Shown here: in pieces, positions 1 to 7,417 of the stretch | How positions within the stretch are numbered: the first letter of the stretch is position 1 | How the letters are laid out: every line of letters begins with the position of its first letter | From: Eggerthellaceae bacterium UBA3686 | Lineage (GTDB): Bacteria > Actinomycetota > Coriobacteriia > Coriobacteriales > Eggerthellaceae | Length of the DNA: 24,247 nt | Direction of reading: 5' to 3' | Assembly (NCBI GenBank): GCA_002371495.1 | Contig: DFIX01000006.1 | Coordinates: forward strand, 20,984 to 45,230 | Position numbers and translations under genes: made by a program | Notes under the pieces: generated by a model | Databases searched by the model: none | What the model saw: the letters and a program-made list of their open reading frames with translations, nothing else | What the model was told of the DNA's origin: nothing

Positions 1-5
1 TTGGC

Positions 6-24
6 AAGGGAGACTCCCCTTTTT
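6..24 (+). terminator. Weak terminator-like hairpin
   Basis: A short AAGGGA/TCCCCTT stem with one bulged base is followed by a run of T on the plus strand. It would end a plus-strand gene lying to the left of the window, and it sits just beyond the stop codon of the minus-strand SixA-CHAD gene. The stem is short, so the call is tentative. Confidence 0.3.
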
Positions 25-27
25 GGC

Positions 28-1356
28 TTACCTTGGGGACATGCTTGCGCGCAGGATGGTGTAGAGGAAGGTCTCGTTCTGGGCGCGAAGCAGCGAGAAG
101 TCCCAGGCAATCGGGTCGGGCAGCTCTTGGCTCATAAAGTCGTTGATGAGGTCGATGTTCACGCGCGCGTCGCAGATGGCACCAAGGTTGTCTTGGTGGG
201 CAGTCATGCCCTTGGCTATATCGACTGCATCCTCGCCGACAATCTGCTTGAAGTTCTCGGCTGCATAGCGCACGCGCTTAGCCCGTTTGCGAACGTCATG
301 GGTGAGCTCCACATCAGAAAGCTGCAGGTCTTGCATTTCGCCTTCTAGCGAGCTGACCATGTTATCGAAATGCGCCCTGACCTCGGCAGAGCCGAGCCCG
401 CATTTCCTGACGTTGCCCTTCCACTTGACAGAGCGCACGATGTCGAGCGCCTCGTCGAGCTTCTTTGCCAGCGATTTGGATGCGAGGGCCTTCTGTACGC
501 GCTCGCGTTCGGCTGAAGCCTGCTCTTGGCAAAACGCCACGATCTCGGGTGATCCGGCGGTCGACTCGCGTGCCTGCTCGGTGAAGACGTCGAGCTCGCG
601 CTGGCGCGAGGTGCAGGCGACGACGTCCTTAAGGAGCTGTTGGGCTCGGACATTTTGCCGCGCGTCCTGCCAGGGCTTGATGAACGCAACCAAGCTGCGC
701 AGCGTGCGGATGGAAACCCTCAGCTTGTGCAGGGTTTCGATGTCTTCGGGATCCTCGCTGAAAGCGCGAAGACGCTCTTTGACCGTGCGCGCAGCGCGCG
801 AAAGCGTGTCTTCGATGCTGACGAGCGTCTTCCACCTTTGCGAAATCGGGCCTTGCGAAAACCACAGCAGCCGCGTGGCATCCTCGTTGCTCGTGATGTT
901 GCCCGGATCGTCGAGATTAACGGAAATAGCGGCCAAGGCTCCCGTCGCAAAGGGAAGCACGGCGCCCGTGAGTTGTCGGCAGTAGTCGTCGACGAAGGGG
1001 CAGTGGCCTACCGCGAAGACGATGTCGACATCGCATGAGGCAAACACCTCGCTGAATGCCTGAGCGTCTTGAGTCCAAAGGGCGTCGCAGTCGATGGAAT
1101 CGCTTTTCACTTTGGTCCCGCGGTCCTTTAGGGCGCTTGCAAGCAATTCGGCAGTTTGGACCGTACGCACGGCGGGGCTGCGAAGGATGGCGATGTCGCC
1201 AGCGTTGCTCGGAAGCTGGACGAGCATCGCTGGCAACGACGCTTTGAGCGCGCGTTTGCCGGCTTCGGACAGTTCGCGTTCGATGTCGGGCTGACCATCG
1301 TAGCCAGGAACCGCCTTACCATGCCTCATAAGGATGAGCGTCTTAACCCTTGTCAT
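28..1356 (-). CDS. SixA-type histidine phosphatase fused to CHAD domain
   Basis: The 442-residue cytoplasmic protein has two parts. Residues 1-150 form a SixA-like histidine phosphatase, with the RHG motif at 11-13, an LRSP motif near 58-61 and the second catalytic histidine in VGHCP at H117. Residues 175-435 are a helical CHAD domain, recognised by two basic repeats, HKLRVSIRTLR at 209-219 and HDVRKRAKRVRY near 354-365. CHAD domains bind polyphosphate, and SixA proteins remove phosphate from phosphohistidine. A role in polyphosphate or phosphohistidine metabolism is therefore inferred, with substrate unknown. The ATG at 1356 has a GGAGG site upstream. The gene follows DAHP synthase by 42 bp and is probably co-transcribed, with no obvious functional link. 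A small AAACC/GGTTT hairpin overlaps its ribosome site and could damp translation. Confidence 0.88.
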   Translation of the reverse strand: MTRVKTLILMRHGKAVPGYDGQPDIERELSEAGKRALKASLPAMLVQLPSNAGDIAILRSPAVRTVQTAELLASALKDRGTKVKSDSIDCDALWTQDAQAFSEVFASCDVDIVFAVGHCPFVDDYCRQLTGAVLPFATGALAAISVNLDDPGNITSNEDATRLLWFSQGPISQRWKTLVSIEDTLSRAARTVKERLRAFSEDPEDIETLHKLRVSIRTLRSLVAFIKPWQDARQNVRAQQLLKDVVACTSRQRELDVFTEQARESTAGSPEIVAFCQEQASAERERVQKALASKSLAKKLDEALDIVRSVKWKGNVRKCGLGSAEVRAHFDNMVSSLEGEMQDLQLSDVELTHDVRKRAKRVRYAAENFKQIVGEDAVDIAKGMTAHQDNLGAICDARVNIDLINDFMSQELPDPIAWDFSLLRAQNETFLYTILRASMSPR

Positions 1357-1398
1357 GAGAAAACCTCCGTATGCGGTTTAGTACATCGTAATAACACG

Positions 1399-2199
1399 CT
1401 ACACGATTTTTTTGCCGAGCACAGCGGCAATCTGGCGAAGTTCGGCAACAAGGTCCGCGAACTGCGAAGGAGTCAGCTGCTGGGCACCGTCAGAAAGCGC
1501 CTTCTGCGGGTCGGGATGCACTTCGATCATGAGCGAGTCGGCGCCGGCGGCCACGGCGGCTTTGGCAAGCGATGGAACCAGGTCGCGCTGACCAGCAGGA
1601 TGCGATACGTCGATGCAGATGGGGAAGAGCGATTGCTTGTGGATTACCGGTACCGCCGAGATGTCGAGCGTGAAGCGCGTGGCCGTTTCGAAAGTGCGAA
1701 GCCCGCGCTCGCACAGGACGACGTTGTCGTTGCCGTGCTGGGTGATGTACTCGGTTGCCGCCAGCCATTCGGCAATCGTACCCGAGAAACCGCGCTTAAA
1801 CAGGACCATCGTCTTCGTCTTGGACGTCGCGATGCCGATATTCTTAAGCAAGCTGAAGTTCTGGAAGTTGCGCGCGCCGACCTGGATGCCGTCGCAGTAG
1901 CGCTGAACCAGGCTGATATGCTCGGAGTCCATGACCTCGGTCAAGGTTTTAAGCCCGTATTTCTCGCCGCCGGCCTGCATGATCTGCAGAGCCTCTTCGC
2001 CAAGGCCCTGGAACGAATGAGGATTGGTACGGGGCTTGAATGCGCCGCCGCGCACCCAGGTCAGTCCAAGCGAAGCCACAGCTTCGGCAACCTCGTAGAA
2101 CTGGCTTTCGGATTCGACCGAGCACGGGCCTGCGAATATATGAATCTCGTCGGTGCGGGCTCCGAGGTCGGGGAGCTTCGGGTATTTCTTCTTGCTCAT
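1399..2199 (-). CDS. aroF: 3-deoxy-7-phosphoheptulonate (DAHP) synthase, type I-beta
   Basis: This enzyme condenses phosphoenolpyruvate and erythrose 4-phosphate into DAHP, the first step of the shikimate pathway. The 266-residue protein shows the family motifs in order: AGPCSVES at 23-30, RGGAFKPRT at 50-58, QVGARNFQN, LFKRGFSG, CERG, IDVSHPAG and EVHPDP. These supply the PEP-binding Arg/Lys residues and the metal ligands Cys, His, Glu and Asp. There is no N-terminal ferredoxin-like or ACT regulatory domain, so it is the short core form. Its ATG overlaps the stop codon of the chorismate mutase gene by 4 bp (ATGA), which implies translational coupling. In several bacteria such an adjacent AroQ protein makes the feedback-sensing partner, and the same may hold here. 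The symbol aroF follows common annotation; aroG or aroA would also be used. Confidence 0.95.
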   Translation of the reverse strand: MSKKKYPKLPDLGARTDEIHIFAGPCSVESESQFYEVAEAVASLGLTWVRGGAFKPRTNPHSFQGLGEEALQIMQAGGEKYGLKTLTEVMDSEHISLVQRYCDGIQVGARNFQNFSLLKNIGIATSKTKTMVLFKRGFSGTIAEWLAATEYITQHGNDNVVLCERGLRTFETATRFTLDISAVPVIHKQSLFPICIDVSHPAGQRDLVPSLAKAAVAAGADSLMIEVHPDPQKALSDGAQQLTPSQFADLVAELRQIAAVLGKKIV

Positions 2200-2474
2200 A
2201 GCGAGGGGGCCTCCTTCATTACCTTCAGGATTGTGGTATAGATCTCGCGCAGGTGCTCGCTGTACAGCGGTCCTTCGTTGTAGGCACCGATCTTCTGAAG
2301 GATTTCCTCTTCGCGACGCGGGTCGTAAAGGCCCATGTTAGCTCCTGGCTTGAGTTCGCGGATTTGCAGCGAGTGCATGGCGCGCTCGTTGATAAGCGCC
2401 ACGATTTGCTTGTCGAGCTCGTCGATCTGGGCGCGATGCTCTTGAATTTTCGCAAAATTGTCCGTATCAGCCAT
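2196..2474 (-). CDS. Chorismate mutase, AroQ class
   Basis: The 92-residue all-helical protein matches the length of a stand-alone AroQ chorismate mutase, which converts chorismate to prephenate for phenylalanine and tyrosine synthesis. Visible landmarks are the first helix HRAQIDELDKQIVALINERA, with its active-site Arg, the YDPRREEEIL segment that carries the active-site Lys/Arg region, and a C-terminal helix ending in ILKVMKEAPSL. The ATG at 2474 follows GAAAGGA by 6 bp. It is the first gene of a three-gene minus-strand operon and overlaps the DAHP synthase start by 4 bp. It could act both as an enzyme and as an allosteric partner for DAHP synthase (inference). Confidence 0.92.
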   Translation of the reverse strand: MADTDNFAKIQEHRAQIDELDKQIVALINERAMHSLQIRELKPGANMGLYDPRREEEILQKIGAYNEGPLYSEHLREIYTTILKVMKEAPSL

Positions 2475-2537
2475 TGCTTTTCCTTTCGCTGATCGAATGC
2501 CGCGACGATCATGTCGAATCGCCGCCTGTGTGATGCA

Positions 2538-2543
2538 ATCATA
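2538..2543 (-). promoter_or_regulatory. Possible -10 box of the aromatic-amino-acid operon
   Basis: TATGAT on the minus strand lies 63 bp upstream of the chorismate mutase ATG. No good -35 hexamer sits 16-18 bp upstream; a TTTACT lies 20 bp away. It is a candidate only. Confidence 0.25.
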
Positions 2544-2667
2544 GCAAAGCTACGCGCTGCTAGAGTAAACGCTGCGTTTCTGGTTGCAAATACGGGCAAG
2601 GCGCCGAAAGAGGCTCCGGTGAACTACAATGTTCATGTTTGGCTTTGAGTCTGATACGGAGAGATTG

Positions 2668-3669
2668 ATGGATATTGATTACTTGTTGGCATTGCAGCAA
2701 CTAAGGCAATCGTTGCCGAGCTTGCTCGAAGATGCGATGCTCGGAATATCGTTTATCGGTGACGGTCCTGCGCTCGTTGCAATAGCGTTGCTCATTTACT
2801 GGTGCGTTGATAAGCGCACGGGGCTTTTCGCCATCTTGGCAATGGGAATAGGCAATTTTGTTAGCCAGCTTTTGAAGAACATCCTTTGCGTATACCGGCC
2901 TTGGGTGCGCGATGCGCGCATCATCCCGGCTGAGGGCGCACTCGAGGGCGCTGGCGGCTACTCGTTTCCAAGCGGGCATGCCACAGGTGCGGGTACGATA
3001 TTCGGCAGCATCGCATGGATGCAGAGGCGCCGCCACAAAGTTCTTGGCGTCGTGTGCATTCTGCTGATTCTGATCATGTGCTTCTCGCGCAACTTCCTGG
3101 GCGTGCATACCCCGCAGGACGTGCTGGTTGCCCTGTGCGTGGCAATACTTGCGATCGTTGTCGTAAACGCGTTGCTTAACTGGATCGATCGCAGCGACGC
3201 CCTCGTGCCCGGTCATAAGCGCGATATCGCAATCGTAATAGTGCTTTTGGTGCTGTGCGTGGCGTCGATTGCGGTAATCGAGCTGAAAGCCTATCCGATG
3301 GACTACGCGAACGGACAGCTCCTGGTCGATCCCGAACAGATGAAGAAGGGCAGCTTCGAGGCTGCAGGCCTGCTGTCGGGCGTATCGCTCGGCTGGTTGT
3401 TCGAGCGTCGTTTTGTGAAGTTCGAGACGGGCGGCATCGGTGTGCCCGAGCGCGTCGTGCGTGCCGTCGTCGGCGTTGCGGCAGTCGGTGTCGTTTACGT
3501 GGTTACAAACAAGCTCTTCGTTTTGTTCATGCCTCTTGGATGGGCCAAGCTCGTGGCGTATTTTCTGCTGACGATCGTAGCCATTTTCGTCGTGCCGGCC
3601 ATATTCGTCCCAATCGGACGGAAGTTCCGTCCTGCGCCCGAAAAGCGCGGGGCCCATTCGCGGGGCTAA
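2668..3669 (+). CDS. PAP2-family integral membrane phosphatase
   Basis: The 333-residue membrane protein has the three PAP2 (phosphatidic acid phosphatase type 2) signature blocks: KxxxxxxRP at K70-P78, PSGH at 101-104, and SRxxxxxHxxxD from S140 to D151. His104 and His147 are the expected catalytic histidines. About eight hydrophobic segments surround the site, with two or three more after it, so the protein probably acts on a lipid phosphate or undecaprenyl pyrophosphate at the outer face of the membrane. The true substrate cannot be told from sequence. The open frame reaches back to an ATG at 2629, but the ATG at 2668 has a GGAGAG site 4 bp upstream and the earlier one has no clear site, so 2668 is preferred. 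The gene is monocistronic, divergent from the aromatic operon and 197 bp before guaA. Confidence 0.9.
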   Translation: MDIDYLLALQQLRQSLPSLLEDAMLGISFIGDGPALVAIALLIYWCVDKRTGLFAILAMGIGNFVSQLLKNILCVYRPWVRDARIIPAEGALEGAGGYSFPSGHATGAGTIFGSIAWMQRRRHKVLGVVCILLILIMCFSRNFLGVHTPQDVLVALCVAILAIVVVNALLNWIDRSDALVPGHKRDIAIVIVLLVLCVASIAVIELKAYPMDYANGQLLVDPEQMKKGSFEAAGLLSGVSLGWLFERRFVKFETGGIGVPERVVRAVVGVAAVGVVYVVTNKLFVLFMPLGWAKLVAYFLLTIVAIFVVPAIFVPIGRKFRPAPEKRGAHSRG

Positions 3670-3788
3670 AGCAAATCCACAGGGCATAGTCACCGGCCTT
3701 GCTTACTGCACATTTTGCGTGACGTCGCGGTGGCGTTGCGGTTGGGTTAACAGTCTCGTACTTGTGTGGGTGACGGACTGCTGGATGC

Positions 3789-3794
3789 TACAAT
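3789..3794 (+). promoter_or_regulatory. Possible -10 box for guaA
   Basis: TACAAT lies 72 bp upstream of the chosen guaA start, in the 197-bp gap after the PAP2 gene. No convincing -35 hexamer is visible at standard spacing. I see no purine riboswitch fold in the gap. Confidence 0.35.
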
Positions 3795-3866
3795 CGGGCC
3801 TGGCGGTGCGGTGAGGTAAGCCCTATGCTCTACGCCAATATGTTCAATCTTCACAAGGCAGGTTCT

Positions 3867-5450
3867 ATGCAGAAAGTCATCGTACTGGACTTCGGCGCGC
3901 AATACGGTCAGCTCATCGCCAGGCGCGTTCGCGACCTTCACGTTTATTCCGAGATCATGCCCTGCGACACGCCGGCAGATGAGATTATGGCTGCCGAGCC
4001 TTCGGCCATCATCCTGTCGGGCGGACCTGCGAGCGTCTACGCAGACGATGCTCCGACCGTAGATGCGCGCATCTTCGAGCTTGGGCTGCCGGTGCTCGGT
4101 TTCTGCTACGGTCAGCAAATCATGGCCGTGACGCTTGGCGGTGTCGTCGGCCATACCGAGGCGGGGGAGTATGGACCCGCAAGCATTCACAGGGTTGCGT
4201 CGTCGCGCTTGCTCGACGCCACGCCCGACGAGCAAATGGTGTGGATGAGCCATCGCGACGCCGTAGCAAAAGTGCCGGACGGTTTCGTAATCACCTCGAG
4301 CACCGAAATATGCCCGGTGGCTTCGATGGAATGCGCAGAGCGCAACCTGTACGCCACGCAGTTCCATCCCGAGGTGCGCCATACCAAGTACGGCACGCAG
4401 ATGCTTTCGAATTTCCTGTTCGGCGTTTGCGGACTCGAGCCCAGCTGGAGCATGGACAATCTGATCGACCAGCTCGTCGATGACGTGCGCGATCGCGTGG
4501 GCGGCGATCGGGTCATATTGGGGCTTTCGGGCGGTGTCGACTCGAGTGTCGTCGGTGCGCTGTGCGCCCGCGCCATCGGAAAGCAGCTTACCTGCGTGTT
4601 CGTGAACCATGGGCTGCTGCGCAAAGACGAGCCGGAAGAAGTCGAGGAAGTTTTCACAAGGCAGTTCGACGTCGATTTCGTGCATGTGCATGCCGAGGAG
4701 CGCTATGCAAGGCTGCTCGCCGGTGTGAGCGATCCCGAGCAGAAGCGAAGGATCATCGGCACGCAGTTTTGGGAGGAGTTCTTCGCGGTGGCGCAGGACC
4801 TGGCGCAAGATGGCCGTCCCGTTAAATACCTTGCCCAGGGCACGATTTATCCTGATATCATCGAGTCCGGTGCCCGCAAGACGGGCGGCAAGGCCTCGAC
4901 CATCAAGTCGCACCACAACCTGATTCCTTTTCCTGACGGCGTGTCGTTCGACCTCATCGAACCGCTCGACCATTTTTTCAAGGACGAGGTTCGCGCTCTC
5001 GGCACAGCGCTCGGGCTTCCTGATCACATTGTATGGCGCCAGCCGTTCCCGGGGCCGGGTCTTGCCATTCGCATCATCGGCGATGTGACACCCGAGAAAC
5101 TCGAAATCCTGAAAAATGCCGACGCAATCGTGCGCCAGGAGCTCGATGCCTACAATGCGCGTTTGTACGAGCAAACGGGGGAGCGCAACAGCGAGCACAG
5201 CTGCTGGCAGTATTTCGCCGTGCTGCCCGATATTCGCAGCGTAGGCGTCATGGGCGACGAGCGCACGTACCAACGTCCCGTGATTGTAAGGGCTGTCGAG
5301 AGCACCGATGCCATGACGGCAGATTGGGCCAAGCTTCCTTACGAAGTGCTTGGGAAGATCTCGAGTCGTATCGTAGCCGAGGTTCCAGGCGTGAACCGCG
5401 TTGTGTATGACTGCACCCCCAAACCACCGGGGACTGTCGAGTGGGAGTGA
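3867..5450 (+). CDS. guaA: GMP synthase (glutamine-hydrolysing)
   Basis: The enzyme converts XMP, ATP and glutamine to GMP in the cytosol. The 527-residue protein has both standard halves. The class I glutamine amidotransferase (about 1-190) carries the nucleophile Cys80 in GFCYGQQ and His167/Glu169 in QFHPEV. The ATP pyrophosphatase domain has the P-loop SGGVDSS at 221-227. The C-terminal dimerisation and XMP-binding region holds PFPGPGLAIRII and ends KPPGTVEWE. Start choice: ATG 3867 gives the canonical MQKVIVLDFG N-terminus and follows AGGCAGG; an in-frame ATG at 3825 would add 14 atypical residues. The last codons form the sequence repeated downstream at 14.6 and 20.1 kb. The 3' end of guaA is a documented integration hotspot for genomic islands. 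Confidence 0.97.
   Translation: MQKVIVLDFGAQYGQLIARRVRDLHVYSEIMPCDTPADEIMAAEPSAIILSGGPASVYADDAPTVDARIFELGLPVLGFCYGQQIMAVTLGGVVGHTEAGEYGPASIHRVASSRLLDATPDEQMVWMSHRDAVAKVPDGFVITSSTEICPVASMECAERNLYATQFHPEVRHTKYGTQMLSNFLFGVCGLEPSWSMDNLIDQLVDDVRDRVGGDRVILGLSGGVDSSVVGALCARAIGKQLTCVFVNHGLLRKDEPEEVEEVFTRQFDVDFVHVHAEERYARLLAGVSDPEQKRRIIGTQFWEEFFAVAQDLAQDGRPVKYLAQGTIYPDIIESGARKTGGKASTIKSHHNLIPFPDGVSFDLIEPLDHFFKDEVRALGTALGLPDHIVWRQPFPGPGLAIRIIGDVTPEKLEILKNADAIVRQELDAYNARLYEQTGERNSEHSCWQYFAVLPDIRSVGVMGDERTYQRPVIVRAVESTDAMTADWAKLPYEVLGKISSRIVAEVPGVNRVVYDCTPKPPGTVEWE
5436..5450 (+). repeat. guaA 3' end, candidate attachment site (left copy)
   Basis: The codons for VEWE-stop plus their flanks match the copies at 14604-14618 (18 of 22 bases when GT is included) and 20140-20154 in the same orientation. 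The flank also matches the rightmost copy. Exactly 10 nt after the stop, both read CATTTCCC, one base, AGCT, then 13 nt and CCCCTC. This is what tandem insertion at the end of guaA would leave. Confidence 0.65.
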
Positions 5451-5482
5451 CGAAAGAGCGCATTTCCCCAGCTAAGCATGCT

Positions 5483-5523
5483 AAACCCCTCTGCCGAGCC
5501 GCGCTCGGCAGAGGGGTTTCTTA
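5483..5523 (+). terminator. Intrinsic terminator of guaA
   Basis: A perfect 17-bp inverted repeat (5483-5499 with 5503-5519) has a 3-nt loop, a GC-rich core and an AAA/TTT outer part that gives the T stretch. It starts 33 nt after the guaA stop. It should work well on the plus strand and perhaps on both strands. Confidence 0.85.
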
Positions 5524-5554
5524 AGCCTCTGTAAGCCTCTTCAAGCCATTTCTG

Positions 5555-5605
5555 ATAAGAAGGCGCCCTGTCTGATCCGGGAGCCGAATCGGCAGGGCGT
5601 CTTAT
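5555..5605 (-). terminator. Hairpin downstream of the LPXTG remnant
   Basis: An outer ATAAGA/TCTTAT and inner CGCCCTG/CAGGGCG stem enclose about 22 nt. It lies 19 bp beyond the stop of the truncated surface-protein gene on the minus strand and is followed by sparse T residues. It is probably the old terminator of that gene. Confidence 0.5.
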
Positions 5606-5623
5606 CTGACTGGCCGCTTTCCG

Positions 5624-6088
5624 CTAGCGCGCCGAATGCTTGCCCTTGTACACGGCGCCCCTCCTGCGCAGGGTCGCGCTCCCGGCGAGCGAGGCCAGCG
5701 AGGCGAGGGCCATGAGCGCGCACAGCGTCAGGGCTGCCGCGCTGTCATCGCCGGTGGCGGGTAGCGGCGATTTCTTTCCGGAATCGCTGGTGTCCGACGT
5801 CGCGTTCTTCTCCCACTCGGCCGTGAAGACATGGTCGCCCTCCACCTTGTAGTCGGCTCCCGCTGCGTACTGCGAGCCCTTCCAGAATTTGAACGTGTAT
5901 CCCTCGCGCGTCGGCGCGCCGGGGAGCTTGATGGTGTCACCCGCGTTCGCATCGATGGTGAGCTTGCCCGTCTTGCCGTCCAGCGTTCCGCCGCCCAGGT
6001 CGAACTTGAGCGTTGCCTTCTCGATGGGTGCAGGCGGGATGGGCGTCGCCTCGTAGGTGGCCGTGTAGGTGGCATCGCCTGTATGGTG
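5624..6088 (-). pseudogene. 3' remnant of an LPXTG cell-wall surface protein
   Basis: An open frame of 154 codons runs from a stop codon at 6089-6091 to the TAG at 5624, with no credible start. It encodes the end of a sortase-anchored protein. It begins HHTGDATYTATYEATP, typical of inter-repeat linkers. A Listeria-Bacteroides (InlB B-type) repeat follows, with GAPTREGYTFKFW and GDHVFTAEWEKN. Then come a Ser/Asp linker, the sorting signal LPATGDD, a hydrophobic stretch of about 20 residues and the basic tail RRRGAVYKGKHSAR. The anchor is intact, but the N-terminal export signal and ligand-binding region are missing, so no product should reach the surface. The break falls inside a typical linker repeat near 6088, where unrelated DNA takes over. 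It lies just inside the putative guaA island. Confidence 0.8.
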
Positions 6089-6314
6089 TTACTCCTAGAA
6101 GAAGTTGTCTGCTAGACGTGCCGGAAGATGACGGGCTCCTATTTTGCCAATCTATTCGTAGCACAGCGTCATTGCCTAGCACAACGTCATTGCGCTCCTC
6201 GGTGCAAAGCAATTCGCTCAGACCGCTGGACAAGAAGGAGCTAGCCGTGATTCTACCAACTGAGGAGTGTGACAGGGGGACTGTGACAGGGGGGAGGAAG
6301 CCCGTCTCTTAGGC
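6089..6314. other. Gene-free junction DNA upstream of pstS
   Basis: No complete gene is supported here. The stretch begins where the surface-protein remnant is cut. It contains a 14-bp-period tandem repeat, TGTGACAGGGGG, at 6266-6277 and 6280-6291. A plus-strand open frame across that repeat (6013-6312) ends in CDRGTVTGGRKPVS. It may be the debris of a transposable element that truncated the surface-protein gene; I recognise no transposase domain. Confidence 0.35.
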
Positions 6315-6392
6315 TTTGCAATTTCTTAACAACAGTATTGCCCACTCTTTGCCTTCGGCTTTCATTCACCTGACAAAGCAGTCTTTTAATAC
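6315..6392 (+). promoter_or_regulatory. Pho-box array and promoter of pstS
   Basis: Six hexamers stand at exact 11-bp intervals: TTTGCA 6315, TTAACA 6326, ATTGCC 6337, TTTGCC 6348, CTTTCA 6359 and CTGACA 6370. An AT-rich -10 candidate (TTTAAT 6385 or TAATAC 6387) begins 9-11 nt after the last hexamer, the geometry of PhoB/PhoP-activated promoters where the box replaces the -35. The same TTTGCA-N5-TTRACR core is found before pit and the response-regulator gene. Confidence 0.7.
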
Positions 6393-6472
6393 GCATAGGG
6401 CAAAACCCCGACGCCCTCTGCAAGAGAAGTCTCTAGCGTCGAAAACAATGTAATTGCAAAGAAAGGATACCA

Positions 6473-7342
6473 ATGATCAACAAGAAAACGATAACAAGTA
6501 TTGGATGCGTTGTCGCAACTGCTGCGCTCGCCTTTGCACTGGCGTCTTGCGGCAACTCGGAAACCGCAGATCCCGACCCCCAGCAAGGTGGTGAAACCTC
6601 GAGCGAACTCACCGGAAGCATCTCCATCAACGGATCGACCTCCATGGAGAAGGTAATCGGCACCCTCGCCGAGCAATTCATGGCCGACAATCCCGGCGTA
6701 ACCATCACCTATGACGCTACGGGGTCCGGCACGGGCGTGGAATGCGCAAGGAACGGCTCCGCTGATATCGGCCTGGCCTCTCGCGCCCTCAAAGCAGATG
6801 AAGCGGGGCTTGAGAGCATCACCGTTGCACTTGATGGAATCGCAATCATCGTCAACGAGGAGTGCGGCGTCGATGACCTAAGCCTTGAGCAGGTCACCGC
6901 CATTTTCAAAGGAGAAATCACCAATTGGAGCGAAGTCGGCGGTTCCGATCTTGAAATCGCATGCGTCGGCCGCGAGAGCGGATCGGGTACTCGTGACGGC
7001 TTCGAATCCATTACCGACACCGAAGACGCCTGCAAGCTCGCCCAAGAGTTGACCTCCACCGGCGCAGTCATCACAGCTGTCAGCAGCTCCAAGAACGCCA
7101 TCGGCTATGCGTCCCTTTCGGCCGTGCAGGATCAGGAGGGCATAAAAGCCATTACCGTGGACGGAGTCGCCTGCACCGAGGAAACCGTTATGGACGGGAG
7201 CTATAAAATCCAGCGTCCCTTCAATTTCATCCTCCAAGAAGGTGCGGATCTCTCCGCCACAGCCCAAGCCTTCGTTGGTTTCGCAACTAGCGCAGGAGCC
7301 CAAGATCTCATCCGCGCCGCAGACGCGGTACCCGTCAAATAA
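6473..7342 (+). CDS. pstS: Phosphate ABC transporter, substrate-binding lipoprotein PstS
   Basis: PstS captures phosphate outside the membrane and hands it to PstCA. The 289-residue protein starts with a lipoprotein signal peptide whose lipobox LASC places the lipidated cysteine at C26, followed by a polar linker rich in Glu, Ser and Gly. The mature part has the PBP-like phosphate fold with its ligand loops: GSTSM near 54-58, GSGTG near 83-87 and RESGSGTRD near 164-172. The length is usual for Gram-positive PstS. ATG 6473 follows GAAAGGA by 6 bp. It is the first gene of pstSCAB and is preceded by a long Pho-box array, so induction by phosphate starvation through the two-component system at 10.1-12.2 kb is expected. 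Confidence 0.96.
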   Translation: MINKKTITSIGCVVATAALAFALASCGNSETADPDPQQGGETSSELTGSISINGSTSMEKVIGTLAEQFMADNPGVTITYDATGSGTGVECARNGSADIGLASRALKADEAGLESITVALDGIAIIVNEECGVDDLSLEQVTAIFKGEITNWSEVGGSDLEIACVGRESGSGTRDGFESITDTEDACKLAQELTSTGAVITAVSSSKNAIGYASLSAVQDQEGIKAITVDGVACTEETVMDGSYKIQRPFNFILQEGADLSATAQAFVGFATSAGAQDLIRAADAVPVK

Positions 7343-7359
7343 GAAGGATTTTATCCAGA

Positions 7360-7401
7360 GCCAAAATACCCGGGTGCGCCAAGACGCTCGGGTATTTTGG
7401 C
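7360..7401 (+). other. pstS-pstC intercistronic stem-loop
   Basis: A perfect 13-bp inverted repeat (GCCAAAATACCCG with its complement) flanks a 16-nt loop between the pstS stop and the pstC ribosome site. There is no T run after it. It probably stabilises pstS mRNA or partly terminates, so that binding protein is made in excess over the permease. Confidence 0.6.
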
Positions 7402-7417
7402 GACAAGGAGCTCATGT

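Noticed and set aside
1156..2241. 361-codon open frame on the plus strand
   Set aside because: It is antisense to DAHP synthase and part of the SixA-CHAD gene, both well supported.
2701..3693. 330-codon open frame on the minus strand
   Set aside because: It is antisense to the PAP2 gene and its product is His/Asn-rich with no domain.
3747..5273. 508-codon open frame on the minus strand
   Set aside because: It is fully antisense to guaA, whose protein shows all family motifs; the frame reflects codon bias in GC-rich DNA.
5808..5822. Another GAGTGGGAG match on the minus strand
   Set aside because: It is the AEWEK coding segment of the LPXTG remnant, in the wrong orientation and without flanking similarity, so not a guaA tail.
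6235..6270. tRNA D-arm-like sequence (CTCAGTTGGTAGAA on the minus strand)
   Set aside because: No acceptor stem, anticodon arm or T arm follows, so it is not a tRNA; a tRNA scrap cannot be excluded.
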